64,000 nt of DNA from assembly GCF_003205205.1 (NCBI RefSeq), contig NZ_QJRL01000001.1:1-64000 (forward strand), given 5' to 3'. Below, piece by piece: positions 35,744 to 43,710 of this stretch. The translations under genes and the position numbers were made by a program. Each line of letters begins with the position of its first letter. Position 1 is the first letter of the stretch. This stretch comes from Pseudomonas sp. LB-090624 (GTDB lineage: Bacteria; Pseudomonadota; Gammaproteobacteria; Pseudomonadales; Pseudomonadaceae). Under the pieces are notes generated by a model, which worked only from the letters and a program-made list of their open reading frames with translations, was not told the origin of the DNA and searched no databases.

Positions 35744-36679
35744 ATGAACGAACAGGGACGTAAGCCGTTGATTGATGCGAGCTTCACGCAGCAGGTACTG
35801 TTTCCGATTCGTGAAGTTTCCCGCCTGACCGGCGTCAACGCGGTGACCCTCCGCGCCTGGGAACGTCGTTATGGACTGATCCAGCCAATCCGTACCGACA
35901 GTGGCCACCGCCTGTATTCCCAAGCCGATATCGACGATATCCGCAGTATCCTCGGCTGGCTGGAGCGCGGCGTTTCCGTCAGCAAGGTGGGCAGCATTCT
36001 TGCTCGTAGCCATGCCATTGCCGGGCATACCAGTGGCGCATCGGATGCCTGGCTGCGCTGGCAGCACCAGATTCGCCTGGCGGTGCAATGCTTCGACCTC
36101 GTAGGGCTGGGCCGCCTTTACGAGGAGGTATTTGCCGCCTGCACGCTGGATCAGGTTTTTGCCGAAGTCTTCATGCCTGTTTGGCATGACATGGCCGTGC
36201 GCCGCGGCGGGTATGGGCAGGCCAGCGAATGGCTGTTTCTGGACCAGTTCTTGCGAAGTCGGGTGTTCGCCCGTTTGCAGCTTGCCCATGGGCCGCGTAG
36301 CCGCACCGTGCTGCTTTCGCCGTTACCGGGGCAGTGCCATGAGCTTGAACTGCTGGTCACCAGCCTGATCCTGGGCAGTGACGAAACAGGCGTGACCCCA
36401 TTGGTCTGCGGGCAGCCGTTGCAAGAGCTGGCGCTGGTCTGTGAGCGTTTGAAGCCGGACGCCCTGGTGCTGTTTTCCCATCAGCCGCCCACCGCAGAAC
36501 TCACCCGGCAGCTGACGCGCCTGGCGGCAGTGCTGGATTGCCCGTTGTTGCTGGCCGGGGAAGCGGCAGAAATCGCGCACGACAGCCTGGCTGGCAGCCC
36601 TGTTGCCTGTCTGGGAGCACAAGGTGATGTGATGCGTCAGCGCTTGAGGCAGTTTCTGGCAGGTCAGCTGGATACTTGA
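35744..36679 (+). CDS. MerR-family regulator with degenerate cobalamin-binding fold (class II LitR/CarH-like)
   Basis: The 311-residue protein has an N-terminal MerR domain (FPIREVSRLTGVNAVTLRAW, ERRYGLIQPIRTDSGHRLYS) and a C-terminal CarH-like B12 fold. Compared with CarH from memory, the Trp (Trp147) and Glu (Glu162) appear kept and the loop His of the base-off motif is present (His199 in PGQCHELELL), but the upper-face His next to Glu is Trp163, so B12 photochemistry is doubtful. Class II LitR proteins of P. putida work with a separate LOV photoreceptor, and a LOV gene lies one gene away. The start ATG at 35744 has GTAGG upstream; GTG 35738 is an alternative. Confidence 0.85.
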   Translation: MNEQGRKPLIDASFTQQVLFPIREVSRLTGVNAVTLRAWERRYGLIQPIRTDSGHRLYSQADIDDIRSILGWLERGVSVSKVGSILARSHAIAGHTSGASDAWLRWQHQIRLAVQCFDLVGLGRLYEEVFAACTLDQVFAEVFMPVWHDMAVRRGGYGQASEWLFLDQFLRSRVFARLQLAHGPRSRTVLLSPLPGQCHELELLVTSLILGSDETGVTPLVCGQPLQELALVCERLKPDALVLFSHQPPTAELTRQLTRLAAVLDCPLLLAGEAAEIAHDSLAGSPVACLGAQGDVMRQRLRQFLAGQLDT

Positions 36680-37317
36680 GCGTGCAGCTCGGGGTGGGCG
36701 CGGCGATGAGCCTGAAGAATGTAGTCGCGCAGGCGTTCGATTTCTTCAGCCGGGCTCTGGCTGAGATCGTAGGCTGCCAGGTCCGGGCCGATGCGCCGGC
36801 CCAGAACACCATGCAATTCGATCGGGGGGATGCCGCCAGGGGCGAATCGAAGCTCGAAGCGGGCGGGTGCCGATGGCAGCTCACGCAACTCCAGCAGTAC
36901 GCCCTTGAAGGAAATATCGCGCACCCACAGGCCGCTTGCGTGGTCGTGGTCATCGAGCAACGGGCTCGGCTGGTCCATCGACAGGCGCCAAGGGCGCAGC
37001 ATGGGGCCGTCTTCGTAGATTTCCGGTGAGCCCACTTGCAGGTGAAGGGCGTGGAACTCGTCTTCCACCAGTTGCAAAGGGAAGCTGATCTGCTGGTTGT
37101 TGAACTGGGCCTGCAAGGTCACCTGCTCGTTGGCCACCAGCTGGGTAAGCAGACTCTGGATGCGGCGGTCACCATTGACCAGCAGGCTCGACATGGAATC
37201 GGCCAGGTTCAATTGCGGCGAGTGCTGCATGTTCTGTATGAAATCCAGCTCGGCCTGGGTCAGGAGTGCATCTGCTTGCATGATCGAACTCGGTAGTAGC
37301 GATTTCTTCAACGTCAT
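36664..37317 (-). CDS. PilZ-like domain protein
   Basis: The 217-residue protein has a helical N-terminal part with glutamine-rich segments (residues 1-90) and a C-terminal PilZ-like part: WRLSMDQPSP, then VRDISFKGVLLEL (D-x-S-x-x-G motif, about 132-144), ELHGVLGRRIGPDLAAYDLS and a terminal EEIERLRDYILQAHRR helix. The first arginine motif of PilZ is weak, so c-di-GMP binding is uncertain. It starts 23 bp after the LOV gene stop and is probably co-transcribed with it. A second ATG at 37279-37281 is possible. The 3' end overlaps the MerR gene by 16 bp. Confidence 0.75.
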   Translation of the reverse strand: MTLKKSLLPSSIMQADALLTQAELDFIQNMQHSPQLNLADSMSSLLVNGDRRIQSLLTQLVANEQVTLQAQFNNQQISFPLQLVEDEFHALHLQVGSPEIYEDGPMLRPWRLSMDQPSPLLDDHDHASGLWVRDISFKGVLLELRELPSAPARFELRFAPGGIPPIELHGVLGRRIGPDLAAYDLSQSPAEEIERLRDYILQAHRRAHPELHAQVSS

Positions 37318-37340
37318 TGACCGTGCAGGGCGCGCTTGGT

Positions 37341-37769
37341 TCAGGCGCGTTCGTCGGGTTTCGGATGAGCGCGCAGTTCGGCCAGTTCCCGCTCCAGTTC
37401 GACCTGGCGGCTGACGTCCTTCTGGATACCGATGAAATAGGTGCGTTGGTCGGCATCGCGCTTTACCGGGGTGATCGACAGCTCGTTCCAGAAAGCGCTG
37501 CCATCCTTGCGGTAGTTGCGCAGCACTTCGCGGCACGGGCGGCCTTCAGCCAGCGCCCTGCGAATGCGTGCGCGGCCCAGTTGGTCACGGTCGTCGCCCT
37601 GCAGGAAACGGCAATCCTGATAGAGGATTTCGTCACGGCTGTAGCCGGTCAGGCGTTCGAAGGCGGCATTCACGTAGATCAGGATGGTGTCGTCGCCTTC
37701 CTGTTCGGCAACCACGATCCCGTCATTGGACGCATCGACCATCGATTGCAATAACTGCGCATTGATCAT
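37341..37769 (-). CDS. short LOV blue-light photoreceptor (PpSB1-LOV type)
   Basis: The 142-residue protein is a single PAS/LOV core with the flavin-binding loop YQDCRFLQGDDRDQ; Cys53 is the adduct-forming cysteine (the usual N of NCRFLQ is D here). RNYRKDGSAFWNELSITPV and YFIGIQKDVSRQ provide the other FMN contacts, and a C-terminal J-alpha helix (ELERELAELRA) serves dimerisation. It matches from memory the P. putida KT2440 short LOV protein PpSB1-LOV in length and nearly in sequence; that protein has very slow dark recovery. No output domain is attached, so it must act through partners. Confidence 0.93.
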   Translation of the reverse strand: MINAQLLQSMVDASNDGIVVAEQEGDDTILIYVNAAFERLTGYSRDEILYQDCRFLQGDDRDQLGRARIRRALAEGRPCREVLRNYRKDGSAFWNELSITPVKRDADQRTYFIGIQKDVSRQVELERELAELRAHPKPDERA

Positions 37770-37895
37770 GTTCTGGCCACTGGGCGACAAGGGGCGAAGC
37801 GGGGCTGAGGATGGCGACTTTGGTAGAGGCGGCCTTTTGCCAGCGCTGGATGCTAGTATCCTACGTTTTCACTCAGTTTCGGAATCCTCTACCCG

Positions 37896-38354
37896 ATGAA
37901 AGTCGCCATTATTTCCGGATCGGTCTATGGCACCGCCGATGAAGTCGCCCGTCACGCAGAAGCACTGCTCAAGGCAGCAGGCCTGGAGGCTTGGCATGCG
38001 GCGCGTGCAACTTTGCAGGACCTTGAAGGTTTTGCCCCGGAAGCCCTGCTGGCCGTGACCTCGACTACTGGCATGGGTGAGCTGCCAGACAACCTCATGC
38101 CGCTGTACAGCAGCATCCGTGACCTGCTACCTGCAGCTTGGCGTGGCTTGCCGGGCGCAGTGATTGCGCTGGGCGATTCCAGCTATGGCGATACCTATTG
38201 CGGCGGTGGCGAGCAGATGCGCGAGCTGTTTGCCGAACTGGGCGTGCGCGAAGTGCAGTCGATGCTGCGCCTGGATGCCAGCGAGACGGTGACCCCCGAG
38301 GCGGATGCAGAGCCATGGTTGGCTGAGTTGATCACAGCATTGAAAGCGTCCTGA
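37896..38354 (+). CDS. flavodoxin (MioC-like)
   Basis: The 152-residue flavodoxin has the FMN phosphate loop SGSVYGTADEVARH (about 8-21), the loop TSTTGMGELPDNL (about 56-68) and the aromatic loop ALGDSSYGDTYCGGGEQM (about 92-109). Such proteins carry electrons in the cytosol, for example from Fpr to radical-SAM or other enzymes. The N-terminus MKVAIISGSVYGT follows the LOV promoter region divergently. The redox partner is not evident; fpr lies 18 kb away. Confidence 0.9.
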   Translation: MKVAIISGSVYGTADEVARHAEALLKAAGLEAWHAARATLQDLEGFAPEALLAVTSTTGMGELPDNLMPLYSSIRDLLPAAWRGLPGAVIALGDSSYGDTYCGGGEQMRELFAELGVREVQSMLRLDASETVTPEADAEPWLAELITALKAS

Positions 38355-38429
38355 CCCCAGGCCTGCTCGGTCTCTGGGTGCCGGCTTGGCGGCGAGAGGG
38401 GCAGGGCAGGCTGCCCCCTGAAAAGCCGG

Positions 38430-39311
38430 TCAGCGGTGATGTTCGCGTAGCAGCGCCAACCACGCCTGTGCCGCCCGCGACAGGTACCCCCCGCGCCGCC
38501 AGATAAAGGCAATGTCCCATCGCAAATCCCCCGGCGAACGCAGCGGCAAGCGCACCACCCCGGGGCGCTCGAGTGCCTTTGCCACCACGCGGGGCAGCAA
38601 CACCACGCCCTGGCCCGCCGCTACCAATGCCACCAAAAAGTCCGCCTGGCCACTGCGCCCGCCTTCCTTGGGGGTAAACCCCTGCTGCTGGCACGCTTTC
38701 AGCAGCCGGTCATTGAGCACGAAGCTGCGCTGGTACAGCAGGAACGGCGTACCGGCCAGCTGCCCCAGGTCCACCTCGGTCAGCTCCGCCAACCCATGGC
38801 CCGCCGGCAACAGGGCATCCAGCGGTTCGTTGCAGAACGGCTGGTACTCGAACGACTCGTCAGTGGGCGTAAGGCTGCCGCCCAGCTCCAGTTCTCCACT
38901 CTTGACTGCCTGTTCGACGCTTCGGCTGCCACCTTCGAGCAACTGGATGGTGATGTTCGGGTGGCGCCGCCGGTATTCGGCGAACAAGCCTGCGAACAGT
39001 GCATCACTGCCCAGCATCGGCAAGCCCAGGCGCAGTTCACCGCGCTCCATCTGGCCAAGGTCGTCCAGTTCGTTCAGCAGCGCCTGACGCTGGCGCAGCA
39101 GGGCCTCGCCCCGCTCCAGCACGATGCGTCCCGCAGCTGTCAGGTGTAGCTGCGAGGCTTGGCGCTCCAGCAGCGGCTGGCCCACATCTTGCTCCAATTG
39201 GGCCACCTGCTTGCTCACGGCCGACTGGCTGATGTACAGGGTCTGTGCGGCCTGGGTAAAGCCGCCGCGGTGGACCACTTCAATGAAGCTGCGCAGTTGT
39301 TTGAATTCCAT
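38430..39311 (-). CDS. LysR-family regulator of the cidA-lrgB locus
   Basis: The 293-residue LysR protein has a standard helix-turn-helix (FIEVVHRGGFTQAAQTLYIS, QSAVSKQVAQLEQDVGQPLL) and an effector domain (MLGSDALFAGLFAEYRRRHP, GQGVVLLPRVVAKAL). It is divergent from cidA with 96 bp between starts, where a LysR-like palindrome lies at 39318-39332. This copies the cidR-cidAB layout of other bacteria, where LysR-type CidR responds to acetate. The effector here is not known. Confidence 0.9.
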   Translation of the reverse strand: MEFKQLRSFIEVVHRGGFTQAAQTLYISQSAVSKQVAQLEQDVGQPLLERQASQLHLTAAGRIVLERGEALLRQRQALLNELDDLGQMERGELRLGLPMLGSDALFAGLFAEYRRRHPNITIQLLEGGSRSVEQAVKSGELELGGSLTPTDESFEYQPFCNEPLDALLPAGHGLAELTEVDLGQLAGTPFLLYQRSFVLNDRLLKACQQQGFTPKEGGRSGQADFLVALVAAGQGVVLLPRVVAKALERPGVVRLPLRSPGDLRWDIAFIWRRGGYLSRAAQAWLALLREHHR

Positions 39312-39317
39312 GTCCGG

Positions 39318-39332
39318 ATTCCATTATGGAAT
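39318..39332. promoter_or_regulatory. LysR-type palindrome between cidR-like gene and cidA
   Basis: ATTCCAT-T-ATGGAAT is a perfect 15-bp palindrome just 7 bp upstream of the LysR gene start and 76 bp before cidA. It fits the LysR T-N11-A pattern and suits both autorepression and activation of cidA. Confidence 0.55.
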
Positions 39333-39407
39333 GGCGATCAGTCTAACAATTCGCTTCTGGCCTGGGCAGGCGAATCTTAAAATAAGGGCTTGTCGAGGAA
39401 CCCCGCC

Positions 39408-39794
39408 ATGAAACCCGCGTTAATCAAAAATGCCCTGCGCCTGCTGGTCGAGCTGGCGATTCTGTGTGCCCTGTTCCTGCTTGGCGGCCAGCTTGCCCGT
39501 TGGCTGGGCTGGCCGATTCCTGGCGGGGTGATGGGCCTGGCGCTGTTGTTGATACTCTTTGCGTCCGGTGTGCTCAAGCCGGCGATGCTGCAACTGGGCG
39601 CGGGCTGGTTGATGGCCGAGATGCTGCTGTTCTTCATCCCGGCGCTGATGAGCCTGCTCGACTACGGCGCGCTGATCCGTGATGAGGGCTGGCGCATCCT
39701 GCTGGTGATCGCCGTGAGTACGCTGATGGTGATGGTGGTGACCGCCCTGACCGTGGAGCTGGTGTGCCGCTGGAGCTTGCGTCATGAGCCTTGA
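39408..39794 (+). CDS. CidA/LrgA family holin-like protein
   Basis: The 128-residue membrane protein has four predicted helices and the CidA/LrgA core: CALFLLGGQLARWLGWPIPGGVMGLALL (residues about 18-45) and FFIPALMSLLDYG. Family members form holin-like pores linked to programmed lysis, or carry small metabolites such as pyruvate or acetate. The ATG at 39408 has AGGAA upstream. It overlaps the next gene by 11 bp, so both are translated together. Confidence 0.92.
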   Translation: MKPALIKNALRLLVELAILCALFLLGGQLARWLGWPIPGGVMGLALLLILFASGVLKPAMLQLGAGWLMAEMLLFFIPALMSLLDYGALIRDEGWRILLVIAVSTLMVMVVTALTVELVCRWSLRHEP

Positions 39795-40470
39795 GCCCAT
39801 GCCGCTGTTTTGGCTGGCGCTGACTTTGCTGGCCTATCTGGGCAGCCGCTGGCTGTATCGGCGCAGCAAGCGTTACCTCTTTTCGCCATTGATCCTGGTA
39901 CCGGTATTACTGTTGGCGGTCGCTGTGCCGCTGCATACCGCCTATGCCGAGTATGCACGCAACACCCATTGGTTGATGAGCGTGCTCGGCCCGGTGACTG
40001 TGGCCTTTGCCGTGCCGATCTGGCAGCAGCGGGCCATGCTGGCGCGGCATTGGCCGGCACTGATGGTCGGCATGGTGGCTGGCAGCAGTGCTTCGATCGC
40101 CAGCTCGTGGGGGCTGGCGCACCTGTTGGCGTTGGACAGCGCAACCAGCCTGTCGCTGGTGCCGCGCTCCATCACCACGCCATTCGCCATGCCCTTGGCG
40201 CATGACCTGGGGGGCGTGCCAGAGCTGACCGCCGTGTTCGTGATGTTCACAGGTGTGCTCGGCGCCATGTTCGGCGGTGTACTGCTGCGCTGGTTGCCGC
40301 TACGCACGCCGCTGGCGCGGGGGGCACTGTTCGGCGTTGGCGCGCATGGCGCCGGGGTGAGCCGGGCGCAGGAAGTGGGGCGTGAGGAAGGCTCGGTGGC
40401 CGGGCTGGTGATGGTCCTGACCGGGCTGCTGAACCTGTTTGCGGCGCCGCTGCTGGCCATGCTGCTCTGA
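39784..40470 (+). CDS. LrgB/CidB family membrane protein
   Basis: The 228-residue protein has about seven helices and LrgB hallmarks: LALDSATSLSLVPRSITTPFA (about 116-136), a conserved PRSITT motif, and GALFGVGAHGAGVSRAQE near the C-terminus. With the CidA-like partner it forms a two-component antiholin/holin or pyruvate-carrier system. The start is inside cidA (11-bp overlap). No terminator is obvious after it. Confidence 0.92.
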   Translation: MSLEPMPLFWLALTLLAYLGSRWLYRRSKRYLFSPLILVPVLLLAVAVPLHTAYAEYARNTHWLMSVLGPVTVAFAVPIWQQRAMLARHWPALMVGMVAGSSASIASSWGLAHLLALDSATSLSLVPRSITTPFAMPLAHDLGGVPELTAVFVMFTGVLGAMFGGVLLRWLPLRTPLARGALFGVGAHGAGVSRAQEVGREEGSVAGLVMVLTGLLNLFAAPLLAMLL

Positions 40471-40643
40471 CCGTTCGTGCCACTGACTCGCTCAGTCATC
40501 AAGCTGGCTGGCAACGCAAGTTTCAGCCCATGGGCTGCTGGCTAGACTCAGCCTCGACATAGAGAGCACATGTAAGTGCCGAGGTGACTTGCAATGACCG
40601 CAGCCTTGCCCTATTCCGCCAACACCTACCCGGGACCGATCTG

Positions 40644-41549
40644 ATGCCTTTGGCCGAAATTCCATTGTGCGTCTGGCGAACCCGGGGTCAAAGCTTCACA
40701 TTCCGGGGCCAGAGCATCCGCTACTGGACCGCAGGGCAAGGAGAGCCTCTGCTTTTGTTACACGGCTTCCCCACCGCCAGTTGGGACTGGCATTACTTGT
40801 GGGGGCCCTTGACCCAACGCTTCAGGGTGATTGCGTGCGACATGCTCGGCTTTGGCGATTCGGCCAAACCGGTCGATCACGCGTACAGCCTGATGGAACA
40901 GGCAGACCTGCAACAGGCCCTGCTAGCCCACCTGCACGTCGACCAGCCGGTGCACCTGCTGGCCCACGACTATGGCGGCAGCGTGGCCCAGGAGCTGCTG
41001 ACGCGGCATCATGAGCAGCGTGCCGAGGTTGCCAGCTGCGTGTTCCTCAACAGTGGGCTGTTCGCCGAAAGCTGCCGCACGCTGCTCATCCAGAAGCTGC
41101 TGCTGAGCCGCTTCGGCTGGCTGGTCGGGCGCTCGTTCGGGCGTGACGACCTGGTGCGCAATGTCAGCCAGATCTACGGTCCCTGCACCCACCCCAGCGA
41201 AAGCGCGTTGGATGACTTCTGGAGCCTGATCGCCGCCAACCGTGGCACGCGCATCCTGCACAAGCTGGTGGGCTACATGCCCGAGCGCAGTTTGTACCGC
41301 GATCGCTGGGTCGAGGCGATGCAGCGCAAGGGCGTGCCCCTGCGCTTGATCAACGGGATGGTCGACCCCTTGTCCGGCGCGCACATGCTCGAGCGTTATC
41401 GGCAACTGGTGCCGGAGCCTGACACCGTGCAGTTGCAGGGCATTGGCCACTACCCCCACACCGAAGCGCCGGTGCAGGTGCTGCGGCATTACCTGGCCTT
41501 TCGTGAACAGCCGCTGAACTACCCCCAGCCGAAAATGGCGTGGTCCTGA
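40644..41549 (+). CDS. alpha/beta hydrolase with Asp nucleophile (epoxide hydrolase/haloalkane dehalogenase-like)
   Basis: The 301-residue hydrolase has the oxyanion motif LLLLHGFPTASWDW, the nucleophile elbow HLLAHDYGGSVAQ with Asp in the nucleophile place (near residue 109), an acid Asp in INGMVDPLSG and the His in GIGHYPHTEAP. Asp rather than Ser points to epoxide hydrolases or haloalkane dehalogenases. The residues needed for halide binding cannot be assigned with confidence. The ATG at 40644 is chosen; a GTG at 40584 would add 20 residues without homology. An SDR gene follows 114 bp downstream. Confidence 0.85.
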   Translation: MPLAEIPLCVWRTRGQSFTFRGQSIRYWTAGQGEPLLLLHGFPTASWDWHYLWGPLTQRFRVIACDMLGFGDSAKPVDHAYSLMEQADLQQALLAHLHVDQPVHLLAHDYGGSVAQELLTRHHEQRAEVASCVFLNSGLFAESCRTLLIQKLLLSRFGWLVGRSFGRDDLVRNVSQIYGPCTHPSESALDDFWSLIAANRGTRILHKLVGYMPERSLYRDRWVEAMQRKGVPLRLINGMVDPLSGAHMLERYRQLVPEPDTVQLQGIGHYPHTEAPVQVLRHYLAFREQPLNYPQPKMAWS

Positions 41550-41663
41550 CGGGGCCTCATCGCCCTGCGTTATTGCCAGGCATTCAGCCTGCACGAGCTT
41601 GATTGTCCGCCCACCGCTGGGGGCGGACACTCGGCTGACCTGAACCTGCCTGGAGCCTTGAGC

Positions 41664-42578
41664 ATGAGCGAGCCTGTCCGTCTGCAAGATCGCGTGGTAA
41701 TCGTTACCGGTGCAGGAGGTGGCCTGGGCCGTGCCCACGCGCTGCTGTTCGCTGCGCGGGGTGCCAAGGTCGTGGTCAACGACCTCGGCGGCTCTACCTA
41801 CGGTGAAGGTGCCAGCGCCTCGGCTGCCGACCGGGTGGTGGAGGAGATCCGCGCCGCCGGGGGCTGCGCGGTTGCCAACCATGACTCGGTCAGCCACGGC
41901 GCGCGCATTGTCGAGCAGGCCCTGGACAGCTTTGGCCGGGTCGATGTGCTGGTGAACAATGCCGGGATCCTGCGTGACAAAACCTTCCACAAGATGGATG
42001 ACAGCGACTGGGAGCAGGTTTACCAGGTGCATGTCGAGGGCGCCTACAAAGTCACCCGCGCGGCCTGGCCACACCTGCGTGAGCAGAACTGGGGCCGGGT
42101 GATCTTTACCGCCTCCACCTCCGGCATCTACGGCAACTTCGGCCAGGCCAACTACGGCATGGCCAAGCTGGGCCTGTACGGGCTCACCCGCACCTTGGCG
42201 ATCGAGGGGCGCAAGCACAACATCCTGGTCAATGCCATCGCCCCCACAGGTGGAACACGAATGACCGAAGGGCTGATCCCGCCGCAGGTGTTCGAGCGGC
42301 TCAAGCCCGAACTGGTCAGCCCGCTGGTGGTGTACCTGGGCAGTGAGCAGTGCCAGGGCAGCGGCGAGCTGTTCGAGGTGGGCGGTGGTTGGGTCGGCAA
42401 GGTGCGTTGGGAGCGTAGCCTAGGTGTGGGCTTTGACCCGCGCGAAGGTTTTACCCCCGAGCAGGTGGCGCAGAACTGGGCGCGCATTGGTGATTTCGAC
42501 GGCGCGGTGCACCCGCAGGACAGTTTGCAGGCGCTGCAGCAGATGATGGAAAACCTGCAGAAGTACCCGCTAGGGTGA
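41664..42578 (+). CDS. short-chain dehydrogenase (HSD17B4/MFE-2 dehydrogenase-like)
   Basis: The 304-residue SDR has the NAD(P) motif VVIVTGAGGGLGRAHALLFA (about 12-31), NNAGILRD, the catalytic Ser in IFTASTSGIYG and Tyr-x3-Lys in NYGMAKLGL. The WGRVIFTASTSGIYGNFGQAN block and the C-terminal extension of about 50 residues resemble the (3R)-hydroxyacyl-CoA dehydrogenase domain of peroxisomal multifunctional enzyme type 2 and bacterial equivalents. It probably oxidises a hydroxyacyl-CoA or steroid-like alcohol; the substrate is unknown. The ATG at 41664 lies downstream of CTGGAGCC. Confidence 0.87.
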   Translation: MSEPVRLQDRVVIVTGAGGGLGRAHALLFAARGAKVVVNDLGGSTYGEGASASAADRVVEEIRAAGGCAVANHDSVSHGARIVEQALDSFGRVDVLVNNAGILRDKTFHKMDDSDWEQVYQVHVEGAYKVTRAAWPHLREQNWGRVIFTASTSGIYGNFGQANYGMAKLGLYGLTRTLAIEGRKHNILVNAIAPTGGTRMTEGLIPPQVFERLKPELVSPLVVYLGSEQCQGSGELFEVGGGWVGKVRWERSLGVGFDPREGFTPEQVAQNWARIGDFDGAVHPQDSLQALQQMMENLQKYPLG

Positions 42579-42640
42579 AATGGGCAATGACTGCGCAGGC
42601 CTTTGCCGGCTAGCGCAGAAGGGCACTTTATCCAGGCCAT

Positions 42641-42669
42641 AAAAAAGGCCGCTGCAAGCCGCAGCGGCC
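42641..42669 (-). terminator. intrinsic terminator for leftward transcription (hmgR or a small RNA)
   Basis: On the minus strand a perfect 9-bp stem, GGCCGCTGC-GGCTT-GCAGCGGCC, is followed directly by TTTTTT. This is one of the clearest intrinsic terminators in the window. It is 180 bp beyond the hmgR stop, leaving room for an untranslated RNA. Confidence 0.85.
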
Positions 42670-42848
42670 AATCGAGACGTTAGATCAAGGAGCTTCAAAA
42701 TCTACGTCGGTGAACCTCGCAGGCCTGAAAGGCGGGGGGAGAGCCCTTCATGCCGGCCAGTGAGTGAAGAATAAGCGCTTGATCCCGTGGGAAAAATAGC
42801 CCCTTATGACATTCACCTTTACGTTTCGGGCAACAGTGACGCTGCTGC

Positions 42849-43649
42849 TCAGGCGGCGGGCGAATAGCCCATGCGCCAGCTGGTCTCGCGCGCGGCCGCC
42901 AGCAACCGCAGTGCTGCGGGGCCGTGTTCGTCGGCATGGAAGATCGACGTCGGCCCGACCACGGTCATCACCGCTGCAACCTGGCCCATGGCATTGAAAA
43001 CCGGTGCCGACAGCGCGTCCACGCCGGGCATCAACAGGCCGTGCACATGATGCAGGCCACGCTCGCGAATGCCTGCCAGCAGCGCCTGGTAATGGTCGGC
43101 ATCGTGCCCCAGGGCAGCCAGCTCGCGGTCACGCAACTCCACGGTCTCGCGCTCGGGCAGGTAGGCAGCGAACACCAGCCCGGTAGACGAGCTAAGCAGT
43201 GGCAGCACCGAGCCGATTTGCGTTACCACCGTGACTGCACGTACCGCCGGTTCGATGCTGACCACGGTCGCCCCCTGGTTACCCCACACGGCAATGAAGC
43301 AGCTCTCATTCAGTTCGTCGCGCAGTTGCGACAGCGGCAGCGCGGCAATTTTCAGCACGTCGATGCTGCCAAGCGCCGCCAGCCCCACCCGCAGTGCCTC
43401 ACGCCCCAGGCCGTAATGGTTGGTGGCGGCATCCTGCTCGGCAAAGCCGCTGGCGATCAACGCCTGCAGGTAACGGTGCACCTTGCTTGCCGGCATCTGC
43501 ACATGCTCTGCCAGGCGTGACAGCGAGGTGGACGGGGACAGCTCGGCAAGGGCTTTGAGGATGTCGGTGCCGACCTCCGCCGAGCGGACTTTCTGCTTGC
43601 CGTTATCGGCGGGGGAGCTGGCTTTGGTCATGGACATCTTCTTCTGCAT
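42849..43649 (-). CDS. hmgR: IclR-family repressor of the homogentisate pathway
   Basis: The 266-residue IclR protein has an N-terminal winged helix (VGTDILKALAELSPSTSLSRL, HVQMPASKVHRYLQALIASG) and a C-terminal effector domain (AVWGNQGATVVSIEPAVR, LPLLSSSTGLVFAAYLP). HmgR represses hmgABC and is released by homogentisate in P. putida. It is divergent from hmgA and a 17-bp palindrome (43694-43710) lies between. The ATG at 43649 or at 43637 (MSMTKASS) could be used. Confidence 0.93.
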   Translation of the reverse strand: MQKKMSMTKASSPADNGKQKVRSAEVGTDILKALAELSPSTSLSRLAEHVQMPASKVHRYLQALIASGFAEQDAATNHYGLGREALRVGLAALGSIDVLKIAALPLSQLRDELNESCFIAVWGNQGATVVSIEPAVRAVTVVTQIGSVLPLLSSSTGLVFAAYLPERETVELRDRELAALGHDADHYQALLAGIRERGLHHVHGLLMPGVDALSAPVFNAMGQVAAVMTVVGPTSIFHADEHGPAALRLLAAARETSWRMGYSPAA

Positions 43650-43693
43650 TTTTCAAGTCGGGCCTTTATAGCTTGACGCCATGCGCGTAGCAA

Positions 43694-43710
43694 ATTACGT
43701 TATTCGTAAT
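43694..43710. promoter_or_regulatory. HmgR operator
   Basis: ATTACG-TTATT-CGTAAT is a perfect inverted repeat with a total of 17 bp, the size reported for the HmgR operator of P. putida. A third half-site ATTACG follows at 43714-43719. It sits 96 bp before hmgA and 45 bp before hmgR. Confidence 0.8.
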
